Shown one piece after another: positions 53,280 through 60,943 of a stretch of 64,000 nucleotides of DNA. The translations under genes and the position numbers were made by a program. The DNA lies in the NCBI RefSeq assembly GCF_004365705.1, contig NZ_SOBN01000001.1, positions 4,822,001 to 4,886,000 on the forward strand, written 5' to 3'. The notes beneath the pieces are model-generated. The model worked only from the letters and a program-made list of their open reading frames with translations. It had not been told where the DNA came from and made no database searches. Positions within the stretch are counted from its first letter, which is position 1; the number at the start of each line of letters is the position of its first letter. Source of the stretch: Streptomyces sp. 846.5. GTDB taxonomy: Bacteria > Actinomycetota > Actinomycetes > Streptomycetales > Streptomycetaceae.

Positions 53280-53714
53280 CCGCCGGCGGCAGGACGCCCA
53301 CGGGTCGGCGCGGATCGGTCGATTCATCCAACTGGCCTGACTTCAAGTGGTGTTGGCGCGTGGGGGAGGACCCGGGGAAGCCCGGACCGGGTCGTGGCGG
53401 AACTCGTTCCGGCAGCCACCAGAGGAAGGATGCCGACGCGGATCCGGATCACTGTAGATGGCCCTTTGCGGCATGCCAGTTGTCAGCTTCAGTGGCACTT
53501 CCCGCCATTGAGTTCGGTGGGAGCGTCGGTAGCATCACCGCGAACCGCGATTGCTCGACCACGGCCGGGCGTCACGGGGGAATGCGGCTCATTCGCGGCA
53601 GCTTAGGGCCCATAACTGAGCCCTGTGGAACCAGATTTGACCGGCAAAAGTCCGAATTCGGGCAATAGGTCCAAAGGCTCTCGGGGGTCGCGGCACCGGT
53701 CCTACTGTGGCGCC

Positions 53715-54239
53715 ATGACCATGCATGCCGAAACGCCGACGGCCCCGCAGGTGGAGGCCGATCTCTTGGGGTTGATCATGGAGTGCGAGCGCCTGATCGA
53801 CTTCCATGAGGGCCGCATGATGCGCATGAAGGAACGGCGCGACCAGGCCGTGGCTGCGCTGGAGACTTTGCGGGGTGCCGCCGGCCTCGTGGCCTCGATC
53901 CGCCGTGAGCTTCGAGGCGATGTGGAGCCGCCGCTACGTGTGGTCCCCGACCCCGTACCCGAAGCGCAGCCGCAGGAGACAAAGATGATCACATTCAAGG
54001 GCGGCAGTATCTCGGTGGCGATCCTCACGCTTCTGGAGTCCGACCCGAATCGGACCGCGCCCTGGAGCGTGGACGAGATCACCCGTGCGCTCTCGAAGGC
54101 CGGACCGACAAGTCGGAGCCGGGTCTCGGCGAATCTGGATCACGTGTACCGGCGTGGCGCGCTCGAGAAGGTCGCGGTCCCCACGGATCCCGAGCACGTC
54201 TACTACCGCGTCTGTGTCCGCTGGGGCGTCACCGACTAG
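53715..54239 (+). CDS. Unknown protein: coiled coil + winged-helix-like domain
   Basis: 174 residues. Residues 10-65 are helical and charged (LIMECERLIDFHEGRMMRMK ERRDQAVAALETL), probably a coiled coil. A Pro-rich linker leads to a C-terminal winged-helix-like part (SISVAILTLLESDPNRTAPW, VDEITRALSK, RSRVSANLDHVYRRGALEKV), which could bind DNA. ATG 53715 was chosen because the frame upstream lacks coding character. It follows the integrase-ATPase by 435 bp, a stretch (53280-53714) without a gene. A role as accessory DNA-binding factor is only inferred from context. Confidence 0.6.
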   Translation: MTMHAETPTAPQVEADLLGLIMECERLIDFHEGRMMRMKERRDQAVAALETLRGAAGLVASIRRELRGDVEPPLRVVPDPVPEAQPQETKMITFKGGSISVAILTLLESDPNRTAPWSVDEITRALSKAGPTSRSRVSANLDHVYRRGALEKVAVPTDPEHVYYRVCVRWGVTD

Positions 54240-54829
54240 CCGGACCGTACTGGCCTACCCATCTCGGAGCACTCGCCAGCGATCAAGGAAGGAGGGAGCG
54301 CCGCCCGCCCCGGTAGAGTTTTGGCAAACGCCCGGGGCGGGGCGGCAACCACCCGCAGGCAGCCAAGCGCCGGATTGCGGGTCTCGTTTGGACGGTACCG
54401 GCCCTTCGGGTCGGCTGTCCGGCGTTCGGCCGATTCGTCCTGCGCGCGTGTCAGAAAGTCGAACGCCCATGCGAATCAAGTTCACTCGTGCGACGATCCC
54501 GGGCCCGCGGCGGACCCGCCGCCTCCTGGCTTCCCGCCGCTCCTGCCGCGTTGGCCTCCTCGCCGCGCTGGTCGCCGACCGGTCCGACGGTGCGGCTGCC
54601 GTCCTTCGGCTGGCCGCGCTGGGGCCGGTCGGGGCGGCACAGCCAAAGGATCACCCCCAGGAAGCCTTCCAGTGCGCTGACTGCGCACACGTCCGGCCAG
54701 GAGCTGCCGGTGGGGACGCTGGCGGTCAAGAGGGCGAATCCACATGCGAATCGAGTCCCTGCCAGTGAGCGCGCCGGAGCCGCTGCCGTGCACAACGACC
54801 ATCGCGGCCCGCTCCCGCGAGTTCGGCCC

Positions 54830-55462
54830 ATGAGCACCCGCGGGGAAGCCGCCGGAGGCCGGGACGCGGTCGCCGCGAGCCTGCTCCGGACACTGGATGC
54901 CACCAGGAAGTACCTGGACGAGGCCAAGGGGGAGGCGGAGCAGGCGCGGAAGGACCTGTCCCGCGCCGAGGACCGGACTGCGAGTCTGGTCGGCCTGCAG
55001 ACCCGGGTCGGTGCCGAACTCGACCGGGTCACCAAGGCGTGGGAGACCTGCTGCGGCCTGCACGACGAACTCGTCGAACTCTGCGGAGCCCAGGACGCGC
55101 CGGATGACGGACCCCGGCCTCCGGGCGCCGAGACGCAGGAACCTGTGGAGATCACCGGCGCTCGCTCGATCGCTCTGATGCGGATGCTGAAGCCTGCGCC
55201 GATGGATGCCTGGGCGTTGCGGCCTGCGGCGGCGTCGGTGGCCAGGCGGTGCGCCGTCATCGCCCGCCGGGCCGGCCTGTCCACCCGCCACAACCCCGTG
55301 CGCGTGCGCGACGTCACCGCCTGGTACGGCCGCACCGTCCTGGCGCGCACCGGCAGCCTCCCCGAAGTCGCCCGCGCACTGGGGCTGACCTCGCTGGACG
55401 CGGCCGCGGCCGCCATCGGCTACCCCTGGCAGGACCAGCCAGCCGCCGGGGCCAAGCCATGA
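54830..55462 (+). CDS. Unknown protein: coiled coil + C-terminal helical domain
   Basis: 210 residues. Residues 15-85 form a long charged helix (RTLDATRKYLDEAKGEAEQA RKDLSRAEDRTASL). The C-terminal 90 residues (ARRAGLSTRHNPVRVRDVTA, TGSLPEVARALGLTSLDAAA, AAIGYPWQ) have the rhythm of a helix-turn-helix or a degenerate tyrosine-recombinase end, but the catalytic HxxR is absent. Its stop overlaps the next start (ATGA), so the two are translationally coupled. The preceding 54240-54829 holds no gene I can support. Confidence 0.6.
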   Translation: MSTRGEAAGGRDAVAASLLRTLDATRKYLDEAKGEAEQARKDLSRAEDRTASLVGLQTRVGAELDRVTKAWETCCGLHDELVELCGAQDAPDDGPRPPGAETQEPVEITGARSIALMRMLKPAPMDAWALRPAAASVARRCAVIARRAGLSTRHNPVRVRDVTAWYGRTVLARTGSLPEVARALGLTSLDAAAAAIGYPWQDQPAAGAKP

Positions 55463-56952
55463 CCGCCCCCAAGCGCCGCCCCAGCTCACGCCAGACCCTC
55501 GCCAAGACACCCGAAGAACGCGGCTGGGAACTGGGCCCCGTACCCGACGACATCTTCGGCTCCGCCGAGGACCTGCCGGAGCCCAAAAGTCGGCGGGCCC
55601 CCCACCTGAGCATCCCCGCACGGCTGCGCGCCGTCGCCGGCAACCCGGACATCTACCGGGCTGCGGCCGCCGTGTTCATCACACCCGAAGGCCCCACCCC
55701 CGGCCGCCCTCGGAAGTTCCCCGCCTACATCTACCTCATCTACGACTGCGCCATCACCCTCTTCGGCACCGCCACCGCAGCTGAGTCCAACCTGGCCGCC
55801 CCCGAATTCTGGGCCATCGTCCAAGACGGCGTCAGGGCCGTCCTCGGAGACCAGGAGGCGAACGCACTGCTCCGCCGGGGGCCCACCCGCGGGAACTGGA
55901 GCTACTTCTTCGCCAGACACCTCAAGCCCAACCTGGCCGTACTGCGCGAACAGAGCCGCGAACTGTGGCTGCAGCAGGCGCTGGGGAGCGGCCTCCTCGA
56001 AATGGACCAGGGAACCTGGATCCGCCCCGCGTGCGGGCAGACCATCCACGGCGACGCCACCGTCGCCCACCCCGCGTCGAGCCAGACCGAGCCGACCAGC
56101 CCCGACCGCGCCGGTCGCATGAAGAACCGCCGAGTTGATCCGGACGCCACCTACACCACCGAAGGCGGAGGAACGGTCGTCTACGGGAACAAATATCTCA
56201 GCCTTGCCGTCCGTGCCGCCAACCAACCGCACAGCCGCGTCGTCCTCGACCTGCAAGCGCTTCGGTTCAAAAGGGAATCCGAGGACCCTGACAAAGAACT
56301 CGAAGGAGATGCCGTCGTCGCCAGCATGCTCCGCATCAGAAAAAGCATTGCCGGGCGATTGGCCTTCACCTACGACAAGGCCCTCCACGGCGTCCACCGC
56401 GCTCCGCTGATCGCCGCCGGAATCACCGTCTACACGCCCCAGGTCGAAAACCTCCAACCGCAGCCGCTGCAGACAGTCACCCACGAGCACTGCTGCCACG
56501 AGCTCTACGCAGCCGCCGGGCGCGTGTGCGAGCGCCTGGTGCCGGCCGACAGCAGCCGGATCATCTTCAACCCGCTCCCTGCCCTGGGGTTCCACCCACG
56601 TCCCGGCAGCAAGCGATTCCGCTTCTACCACCAGATCGGAATCCCCTGCCGCCACGGCCCGCACACCGTCATGATCCGTGTCGACGAAACATCACAGGAC
56701 CGGCAGATCATGAGCAACGGCCGCAAACGCTTCAACCGCACTCACCACTTGCGCATGGTCTACTCCGGTACCCCAGCCGGGGCGAGGCTCGCCGGATTCC
56801 GCCAGGACAGCGAATCCAAGCACTCCACCTGGGACCTCTCCTACCGCCACAAGCACGTCCCCGCCTACGGCTCCGACGGCGGCCTCGCCCTCTACTTCGG
56901 CTACGCCTGGCTGGCCAACTCCATCGCCCGCGCCTACGCCGGCAACGTCTGA
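55459..56952 (+). CDS. Unknown protein with DDE-transposase-like RNase H pattern
   Basis: 497 residues. The order of motifs resembles IS4/IS5/IS1182-type DDE transposases: Asp199 in TIHGDATVAHPASS, then DPDATYTTEGGGTVVYGNKY LSLAV as in the VYGYK strand, Asp306 in LAFTYDKALHGVHRAPL followed by GITVYTPQV, and Glu452 in RQDSESKHSTWDLSYRHKHV near the end. The N-terminal 160 residues are not shared with those families as far as I can tell. A His/Cys cluster (HEHCCHELY, CRHGPH) could bind metal. It is coupled to the coiled-coil gene before it and lies 223 bp from the tRNA gene. It may be a transposase relative or a domesticated one. Confidence 0.55.
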   Translation: MTAPKRRPSSRQTLAKTPEERGWELGPVPDDIFGSAEDLPEPKSRRAPHLSIPARLRAVAGNPDIYRAAAAVFITPEGPTPGRPRKFPAYIYLIYDCAITLFGTATAAESNLAAPEFWAIVQDGVRAVLGDQEANALLRRGPTRGNWSYFFARHLKPNLAVLREQSRELWLQQALGSGLLEMDQGTWIRPACGQTIHGDATVAHPASSQTEPTSPDRAGRMKNRRVDPDATYTTEGGGTVVYGNKYLSLAVRAANQPHSRVVLDLQALRFKRESEDPDKELEGDAVVASMLRIRKSIAGRLAFTYDKALHGVHRAPLIAAGITVYTPQVENLQPQPLQTVTHEHCCHELYAAAGRVCERLVPADSSRIIFNPLPALGFHPRPGSKRFRFYHQIGIPCRHGPHTVMIRVDETSQDRQIMSNGRKRFNRTHHLRMVYSGTPAGARLAGFRQDSESKHSTWDLSYRHKHVPAYGSDGGLALYFGYAWLANSIARAYAGNV

Positions 56953-57149
56953 ACCGGCTCAGCCACCCCAGGCCCACTCCCGACCGTGCCCGGGCCGGCG
57001 CTGTGCCTCTGCGGGAGCCGCCGCAGGGGGCTCAAAGCCGTCGATCACCCCCAAGGCGACCCGCTACACTATGCCCAAGCAGGGGTCACGCGCCTCCGCC
57101 CAGTGGATCTGTCAGTGATCAAGAGCTCAGGGCTCACCGCCTCAGAGTT

Positions 57150-57172
57150 TTTGACACATTTGTTGACACATC
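57150..57172. repeat. Direct repeat TTGACACAT beside the tRNA gene
   Basis: Two copies of TTGACACAT, 12 bp apart in period, end three bases before the tRNA-Arg gene. Read on the other strand they are TGTGTCAA repeats, which could be an element end with transposase sites. They could equally be tRNA promoter -35 elements. Confidence 0.45.
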
Positions 57173-57175
57173 CCC

Positions 57176-57248
57176 GCCTTAGTAGCTCAGGGGATAGAGC
57201 ACGGCTCTCCTAAAGCCGGTGTCGCAGGTTCGAATCCTGCCTAGGGCA
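57176..57248 (+). tRNA. tRNA-Arg (CCU)
   Basis: A full cloverleaf of 73 nt. The acceptor stem GCCTTAG pairs with CTAGGGC (one T-G wobble). The D arm is GCTC/GAGC. The anticodon stem CGGCT/AGCCG encloses the loop CTCCTAA with anticodon CCT. The T arm is GCAGG/CCTGC with TTCGAAT. The discriminator is A and CCA is not encoded. It decodes AGG, a rare Arg codon in this DNA. It directly follows the recombination-like locus, which is notable because tRNA genes are common insertion targets. Confidence 0.97.
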
Positions 57249-57278
57249 CACCCCGCCGAGACATCGGCACGCACGGCA

Positions 57279-57320
57279 AAGGCCCAGGTCAACCGGCAAG
57301 TGGCCGGAAGCCTGGGCCTT
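57279..57320 (+). terminator. tRNA terminator hairpin
   Basis: AAGGCCCAGG and CCTGGGCCTT pair perfectly over 10 bp, with an inner CCGG/CCGG helper stem. It lies 31 bp after the tRNA end. Confidence 0.65.
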
Positions 57321-57338
57321 GATCGTTTCTCGGGGTGA

Positions 57339-57366
57339 TCTGGCACGGCGGGCGCGCCGTGCCAGA
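57339..57366. terminator. Second hairpin downstream of tRNA
   Basis: TCTGGCACGGCG and CGCCGTGCCAGA form a 12-bp perfect stem around GGCG. It may back up the first terminator. A minus-strand frame over 57400-57550 (PGPTESVALVATAITERTLD) looks coding but has no workable end; it may be a remnant. Confidence 0.5.
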
Positions 57367-57582
57367 TGTGGGGGTAGATCCAGGCGCAGGGTTCCGTTGT
57401 CGCTCCGCGCGGGTTGGTCTCTCGACGCATCCCCCACCTCGGATAAGTGAGACTTTCCCACTCCCTGTCGAGGGTGCGCTCGGTGATCGCTGTAGCCACC
57501 AGCGCGACTGATTCGGTTGGGCCGGGCATGCCGTCGAAATCCGGTGCCACGGAACAACCTTGCTGGGTAGCGTTGAGGGACT

Positions 57583-57912
57583 ATGAAGAGCCGAATCATG
57601 TACATCGAGTCGAAGGCCGGGGGGTTGACCGGACCCGCGCGGATCGGCCGCGTCACGTTCTCCAGGACTGGGCGAACCCTGAACTATCGGGGCACGGCGT
57701 TCCAGAGCCTCAAAGGCGCCGGCTTCAAGGCCAACTACTACGACATCACGTCCGGTGAGGAGTACTGGATCTCGGGTCCGAAGAAGGAGGGCTCAGACCG
57801 GCTCTACGGGGAAGCCGTACCGGTCGAGATCGACGACGACACGCGAGAGGAGTACTGGAAGGAGATCCGCGGTCTGCCGAACAAGGCCGGACAGCGTCTT
57901 GCGAACCGATGA
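57583..57912 (+). CDS. Conserved protein of unknown function (109 aa)
   Basis: The product MKSRIMYIESKAGGLTGPAR, IGRVTFSRTGRTLNYRGTAF, QSLKGAGFKANYYDITSGEE, YWISGPKKEGSDRLYGEAVP belongs to a small family found in many bacteria. From memory it is sometimes labelled 1-deoxy-D-xylulose-5-phosphate synthase in databases, which at 109 residues without a thiamine-binding domain cannot be right. It is rich in aromatic residues and beta strands. ATG 57598 is the alternative start. It stands alone, with no operon partner. Confidence 0.75.
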   Translation: MKSRIMYIESKAGGLTGPARIGRVTFSRTGRTLNYRGTAFQSLKGAGFKANYYDITSGEEYWISGPKKEGSDRLYGEAVPVEIDDDTREEYWKEIRGLPNKAGQRLANR

Positions 57913-57993
57913 TCGGGGGTTGCAGCAAGTCGCGACGATCGAGTTGCACGTGCGGATGGACCGACCCCCAAGCGTTCGGCGTGATCGTGCCGG

Positions 57994-58560
57994 TCAGACG
58001 GCGCCCAGGGCGACCACGACGGAGAAGGGCACGGTGGCCTTGATCGTGCCGGTGAACATCTCGCCGTCCCGATAGACCCTGCTGGCAGGATCGAGAACGT
58101 AGGTGTAGACGACGGGAACGCCGGTAGCGGCCTGTTCGATGCGCCAGTAGAAGGCGATGCCGGCCTTGGCGTACTGGTCCACCTTCACGATCCGGTCCGT
58201 GGTCTCCGAACCCGGCGCAACGACCTCGACCACCAGGAGCACGTGCTCAGGGCGGGTGGGTGCGAGATCGATGGTCTCTGCCCGGTACACGACGACGTCC
58301 GGACGCCGGTTGGTGAGTGGGACGTCCTGCAGGCGGACGTCGAAGTCCGTGTCGGCGTTCCAGTCCGGGCCCGCGGCCGCGTCCAGGGCATTGGCGAGGA
58401 TCCGGGCCAGCCGGTTGTGCCGCTTGGAGGCACTCGGGCCCACGACGACCATCCCGTCCACGATCTCAATGCCGGCGCACTGCTCCTCGGACCAGGAGTC
58501 GTACTGTTCCGCGCTGATCTGCGCGTGCATCCATGCGGGTGCGACCATCTCTGCGGTCAT
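57994..58560 (-). CDS. Uma2-family (DUF820) PD-(D/E)xK nuclease-like protein
   Basis: A 188-residue protein. ISAEQYDSWSEEQCAGIEIV DGMVVVGPSASKRHN gives the early Glu and the GPSASxxH segment. RRPDVVVYRA supplies the Asp, and VLLVVEVVAPGSETTDRIVK the ExV and Lys of the PD-(D/E)xK core. The family is abundant in actinomycetes and cyanobacteria; its role is not known. GAGGAG precedes ATG 58560. It is a single gene, convergent to the 109-residue protein. Confidence 0.88.
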   Translation of the reverse strand: MTAEMVAPAWMHAQISAEQYDSWSEEQCAGIEIVDGMVVVGPSASKRHNRLARILANALDAAAGPDWNADTDFDVRLQDVPLTNRRPDVVVYRAETIDLAPTRPEHVLLVVEVVAPGSETTDRIVKVDQYAKAGIAFYWRIEQAATGVPVVYTYVLDPASRVYRDGEMFTGTIKATVPFSVVVALGAV

Positions 58561-58763
58561 GGCGCACCTCCTCGGGGGATGCTCGGCAGTGCCGGTGCTC
58601 GGCTCAGCGTACTGTTCTGCGCCGTCAGAGCGTCCGATTTGGACGAGGGCGTCCCCGGTCTCCGGCGGCCATGCGGTTGGTGGTGTGGCCGCAGCATCCC
58701 TGTTCCACGGGCCGTTGCTGCCTTCGTCCGGGTCGCCATCGGGGTCGCGATTCCCGCGTGATG

Positions 58764-58783
58764 ACCGGTCATATATGGCCGGT
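58764..58783. promoter_or_regulatory. Repeated palindrome, copy 1
   Basis: ACCGGTCATATATGGCCGGT, symmetric except for one base pair, in a longer repeated block that runs to about 58821. It lies 92 bp before the zinc-ribbon gene at 58875. Confidence 0.65.
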
Positions 58784-58874
58784 GCCTTGACCTGTGCTCC
58801 GACCAGGGGGAACGCCAGCATCACTCGTCAGGGCCGCCGCTTCCGGCGGCGCTGAACGATGTGGAGGAACTGAC

Positions 58875-59102
58875 ATGGCATACCGCTACCGGTGCGGCGA
58901 GTGCGGCTTCAAGACCTCCTGGGGGACCGAGTCCCAGGGTGAGGAGCAGCAGATCGCACACTACGCCGATCGCCACCCCGGTCTCGCCCCCGGCGGCCAG
59001 GTCGAGACCAACGGCAAGAACCCGGAGGGCGGCAGCGGCTGCCTCGCCTTCGTCGTCGTCGCGGTCCTGCTGCTCTTCCTCGCCTCCTCCTGCCACCACT
59101 GA
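58875..59102 (+). CDS. Zinc-ribbon membrane microprotein (copy 1)
   Basis: 75 residues: MAYRYRCGECGFKTSWGTES begins with a CxxC knuckle, QQIAHYADRHPG adds two His ligands, so a C2H2-type zinc site is likely. The end FVVVAVLLLFLASSC is one membrane helix with a Cys near its end. The zinc part should face the cytosol. A paralogue lies at 63449-63682. GGAGG precedes ATG 58875. It may share a transcript with the next gene, which starts 22 bp downstream. Confidence 0.75.
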   Translation: MAYRYRCGECGFKTSWGTESQGEEQQIAHYADRHPGLAPGGQVETNGKNPEGGSGCLAFVVVAVLLLFLASSCHH

Positions 59103-59124
59103 CCAGCCTCTAAGGAGATCCGGG

Positions 59125-59595
59125 ATGCCCACGCAGACCACAGGCACGACGGACGCGTTGATCCGGCAGGCTGTCAAGGAGCGGGAGTCACGTCGTTCGG
59201 GCAGGGCCAGGACGGTCGCGGTGCTCGTGCTGCTGGCACTCTTCGTCCTCGGACTGGTGCTGGCCTTCGCCGTCTATCCGGGCCACTCGGGCGACACGTA
59301 CAGCTACCAGGACATGCTCCACCGGCAGCGGGCCGGTCACCCCCTCGCGCTCGTCCTCGGGGTCGTCGCCATCGTGATCGCCGCACTTGCCATCGCTCCG
59401 GTGCTGTACGCCCTCGATCCGGCGAAGTTGTGGGGGACGCGGCGGCCGGAGAACTGCCCGCGGTGCCACCGGCCGAACCTGCGCGAAAAGCCGATGACGC
59501 ACACCGAGACCCGCGGCCGTGTGCAGACCACCTCGTACGGTGTGGTCACCCTGTGCACCGCGGGCTGCGGCTTCGCCGCCGTCCGGCAAGGCTGA
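59125..59595 (+). CDS. Membrane protein with C-terminal zinc ribbon
   Basis: 156 residues with two membrane helices (VAVLVLLALFVLGLVLAFAV and ALVLGVVAIVIAALAIAPVL) and a C-terminal cytosolic part carrying CPRCHRPNLREKP and a later CTAGC, four Cys as in zinc ribbons. AAGGAG lies before ATG 59125. It follows the microprotein at 58875 closely. No function can be named; the pair might work together in the membrane. Confidence 0.7.
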   Translation: MPTQTTGTTDALIRQAVKERESRRSGRARTVAVLVLLALFVLGLVLAFAVYPGHSGDTYSYQDMLHRQRAGHPLALVLGVVAIVIAALAIAPVLYALDPAKLWGTRRPENCPRCHRPNLREKPMTHTETRGRVQTTSYGVVTLCTAGCGFAAVRQG

Positions 59596-59730
59596 CCGGT
59601 CAGGCGAAGAGCAGGGCCAGGCGGTGCGGGTCGTCCCGGCAGCTTGGTCGGACTGCCGATCGAGCGGCGCAGGCGACGGGCTCAGTTCACGTATGCGGTC
59701 ATCGTAGGCAGGGCCGGGCTGGTGGTGACC

Positions 59731-59750
59731 ACCGGTCATATGTGGCCGGT
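59731..59750. promoter_or_regulatory. Repeated palindrome, copy 2
   Basis: ACCGGTCATATGTGGCCGGT, 83 bp before the secreted esterase gene. The block shared with copies 1 and 3 continues to about 59790 (GGCCTGTCCTCCGA, AACACCAGCATC). Confidence 0.65.
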
Positions 59751-59832
59751 GCCGTGGCCTGTCCTCCGAGCAGCACGAACACCAGCATCAGCGGTGTTCG
59801 GTCCGTCTCGACTCCCTTCCGGAGGACATCTG

Positions 59833-60939
59833 ATGCGTTCCTTCCTGCCCGCCCGGCGTCACGGGGCCAAGGCGGTCGCCGCCGCGGTGGCCACCGCCTT
59901 GGCGGCGGCGACCCTGCTGGTCATGCCTGCCGCGCACGCCGACGACTCGGTCCCGCCGACGCTGGCCGACGGGTTCGGTCTGACCCAGGTGGGCGCCGCG
60001 ACCGGTACCGCCGACGACTTCGTGATCACCGTGACCACGGCCCAGGTCGCCGGCCCGCACCACATCCGGATCATTCTGCCGGTCGGCTACGCCGACAACC
60101 CGGCCAGGCGCTACCCGGTCCTCTACCTCCTGCACGGCGCGACCGACGACCCCGGCAACCCGGGCCTGGCCTACCCCGCCCTCACCGGCTCCAGCTCGAT
60201 GATCACCGTCATCCCGGACGGTGGTCTGCGCGGGTGGTACGCCAACTGGCTCGACCAGTCCACCGCAGCGGGCCCACAGAACTGGGAGAACTTCCACATC
60301 GACCAGGTGATCCCCTTCATCGACGCCGACCTGCGCACCATCGCCACCCAGCAGGGCCGGGCCGTCGGCGGTATCTCGATGGGCGGCTTCGGCGCCCTGC
60401 ACTACGCCGAGGACCACCCCGGACTGTTCAGCCAGGTGGCCACCTTCTCCGGCGCCGACGACATCTCGGGGGACGAAGCCGTCATCCGTGCCGCCGTCGT
60501 CGCCACGCTGACCAATGTCGGCACCCCGCTGTGCGGTTCCAGTTCCGCTTCCGACTCGACCTGCCCCTTCAACTTCGGCCCCACCGTCTCCAGCGACGCG
60601 ATCTTCGGCACCCCCTACCCGGTGTTCAACGCCGACTGGCGCTGGAACACGGCGGACCCGTCCACGCACCTCAGCCTGCTGGCCGGCTACGGCATCTCGC
60701 TCTACACCGGCAACGGCCAGGGCGGCGGCGCCAACTCGGCCCCGGAGTTCCTGGTCGAGTCGGCATCGCAGCACGTCAAGGCCAACCTGGACGCCCTGGG
60801 CATGGACTCCTACTTCGTCGACTACGGCAATGGCGCCACGTGGGGCACCGACTGCGGTGGCGGCCACAACGGCAACTGCTGGGCGCAGGACCTGATCGAC
60901 TACGTGCCGCGCCTGGAGCAGGCCTTCGCCTCGGCCTGA
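59833..60939 (+). CDS. Secreted esterase (esterase D / antigen 85-like alpha/beta hydrolase)
   Basis: 368 residues with a signal peptide (MRSFLPARRHGAKAV...AAHA, cleavage near residue 36). The catalytic domain has YPVLYLLHGATDDPGNPGLA near residue 95, the nucleophile Ser in VGGISMGGFGALHYAEDHPG near residue 180, and CGGGHNGNCWAQDL with the final His. It matches the putative esterase family that includes mycolyltransferases and S-formylglutathione hydrolases. Four Cys late in the protein may form disulfides. GGAGG lies before ATG 59833. The repeated palindrome upstream suggests joint control with the zinc-ribbon genes. Confidence 0.85.
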   Translation: MRSFLPARRHGAKAVAAAVATALAAATLLVMPAAHADDSVPPTLADGFGLTQVGAATGTADDFVITVTTAQVAGPHHIRIILPVGYADNPARRYPVLYLLHGATDDPGNPGLAYPALTGSSSMITVIPDGGLRGWYANWLDQSTAAGPQNWENFHIDQVIPFIDADLRTIATQQGRAVGGISMGGFGALHYAEDHPGLFSQVATFSGADDISGDEAVIRAAVVATLTNVGTPLCGSSSASDSTCPFNFGPTVSSDAIFGTPYPVFNADWRWNTADPSTHLSLLAGYGISLYTGNGQGGGANSAPEFLVESASQHVKANLDALGMDSYFVDYGNGATWGTDCGGGHNGNCWAQDLIDYVPRLEQAFASA

Positions 60940-60943
60940 CCTG

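Noticed and set aside
57179-57550. Minus-strand frame that looks coding in its first 70 codons
   Set aside because: It continues through two terminator hairpins and the antisense of the tRNA gene, so the product cannot be real as drawn. At most a gene remnant.
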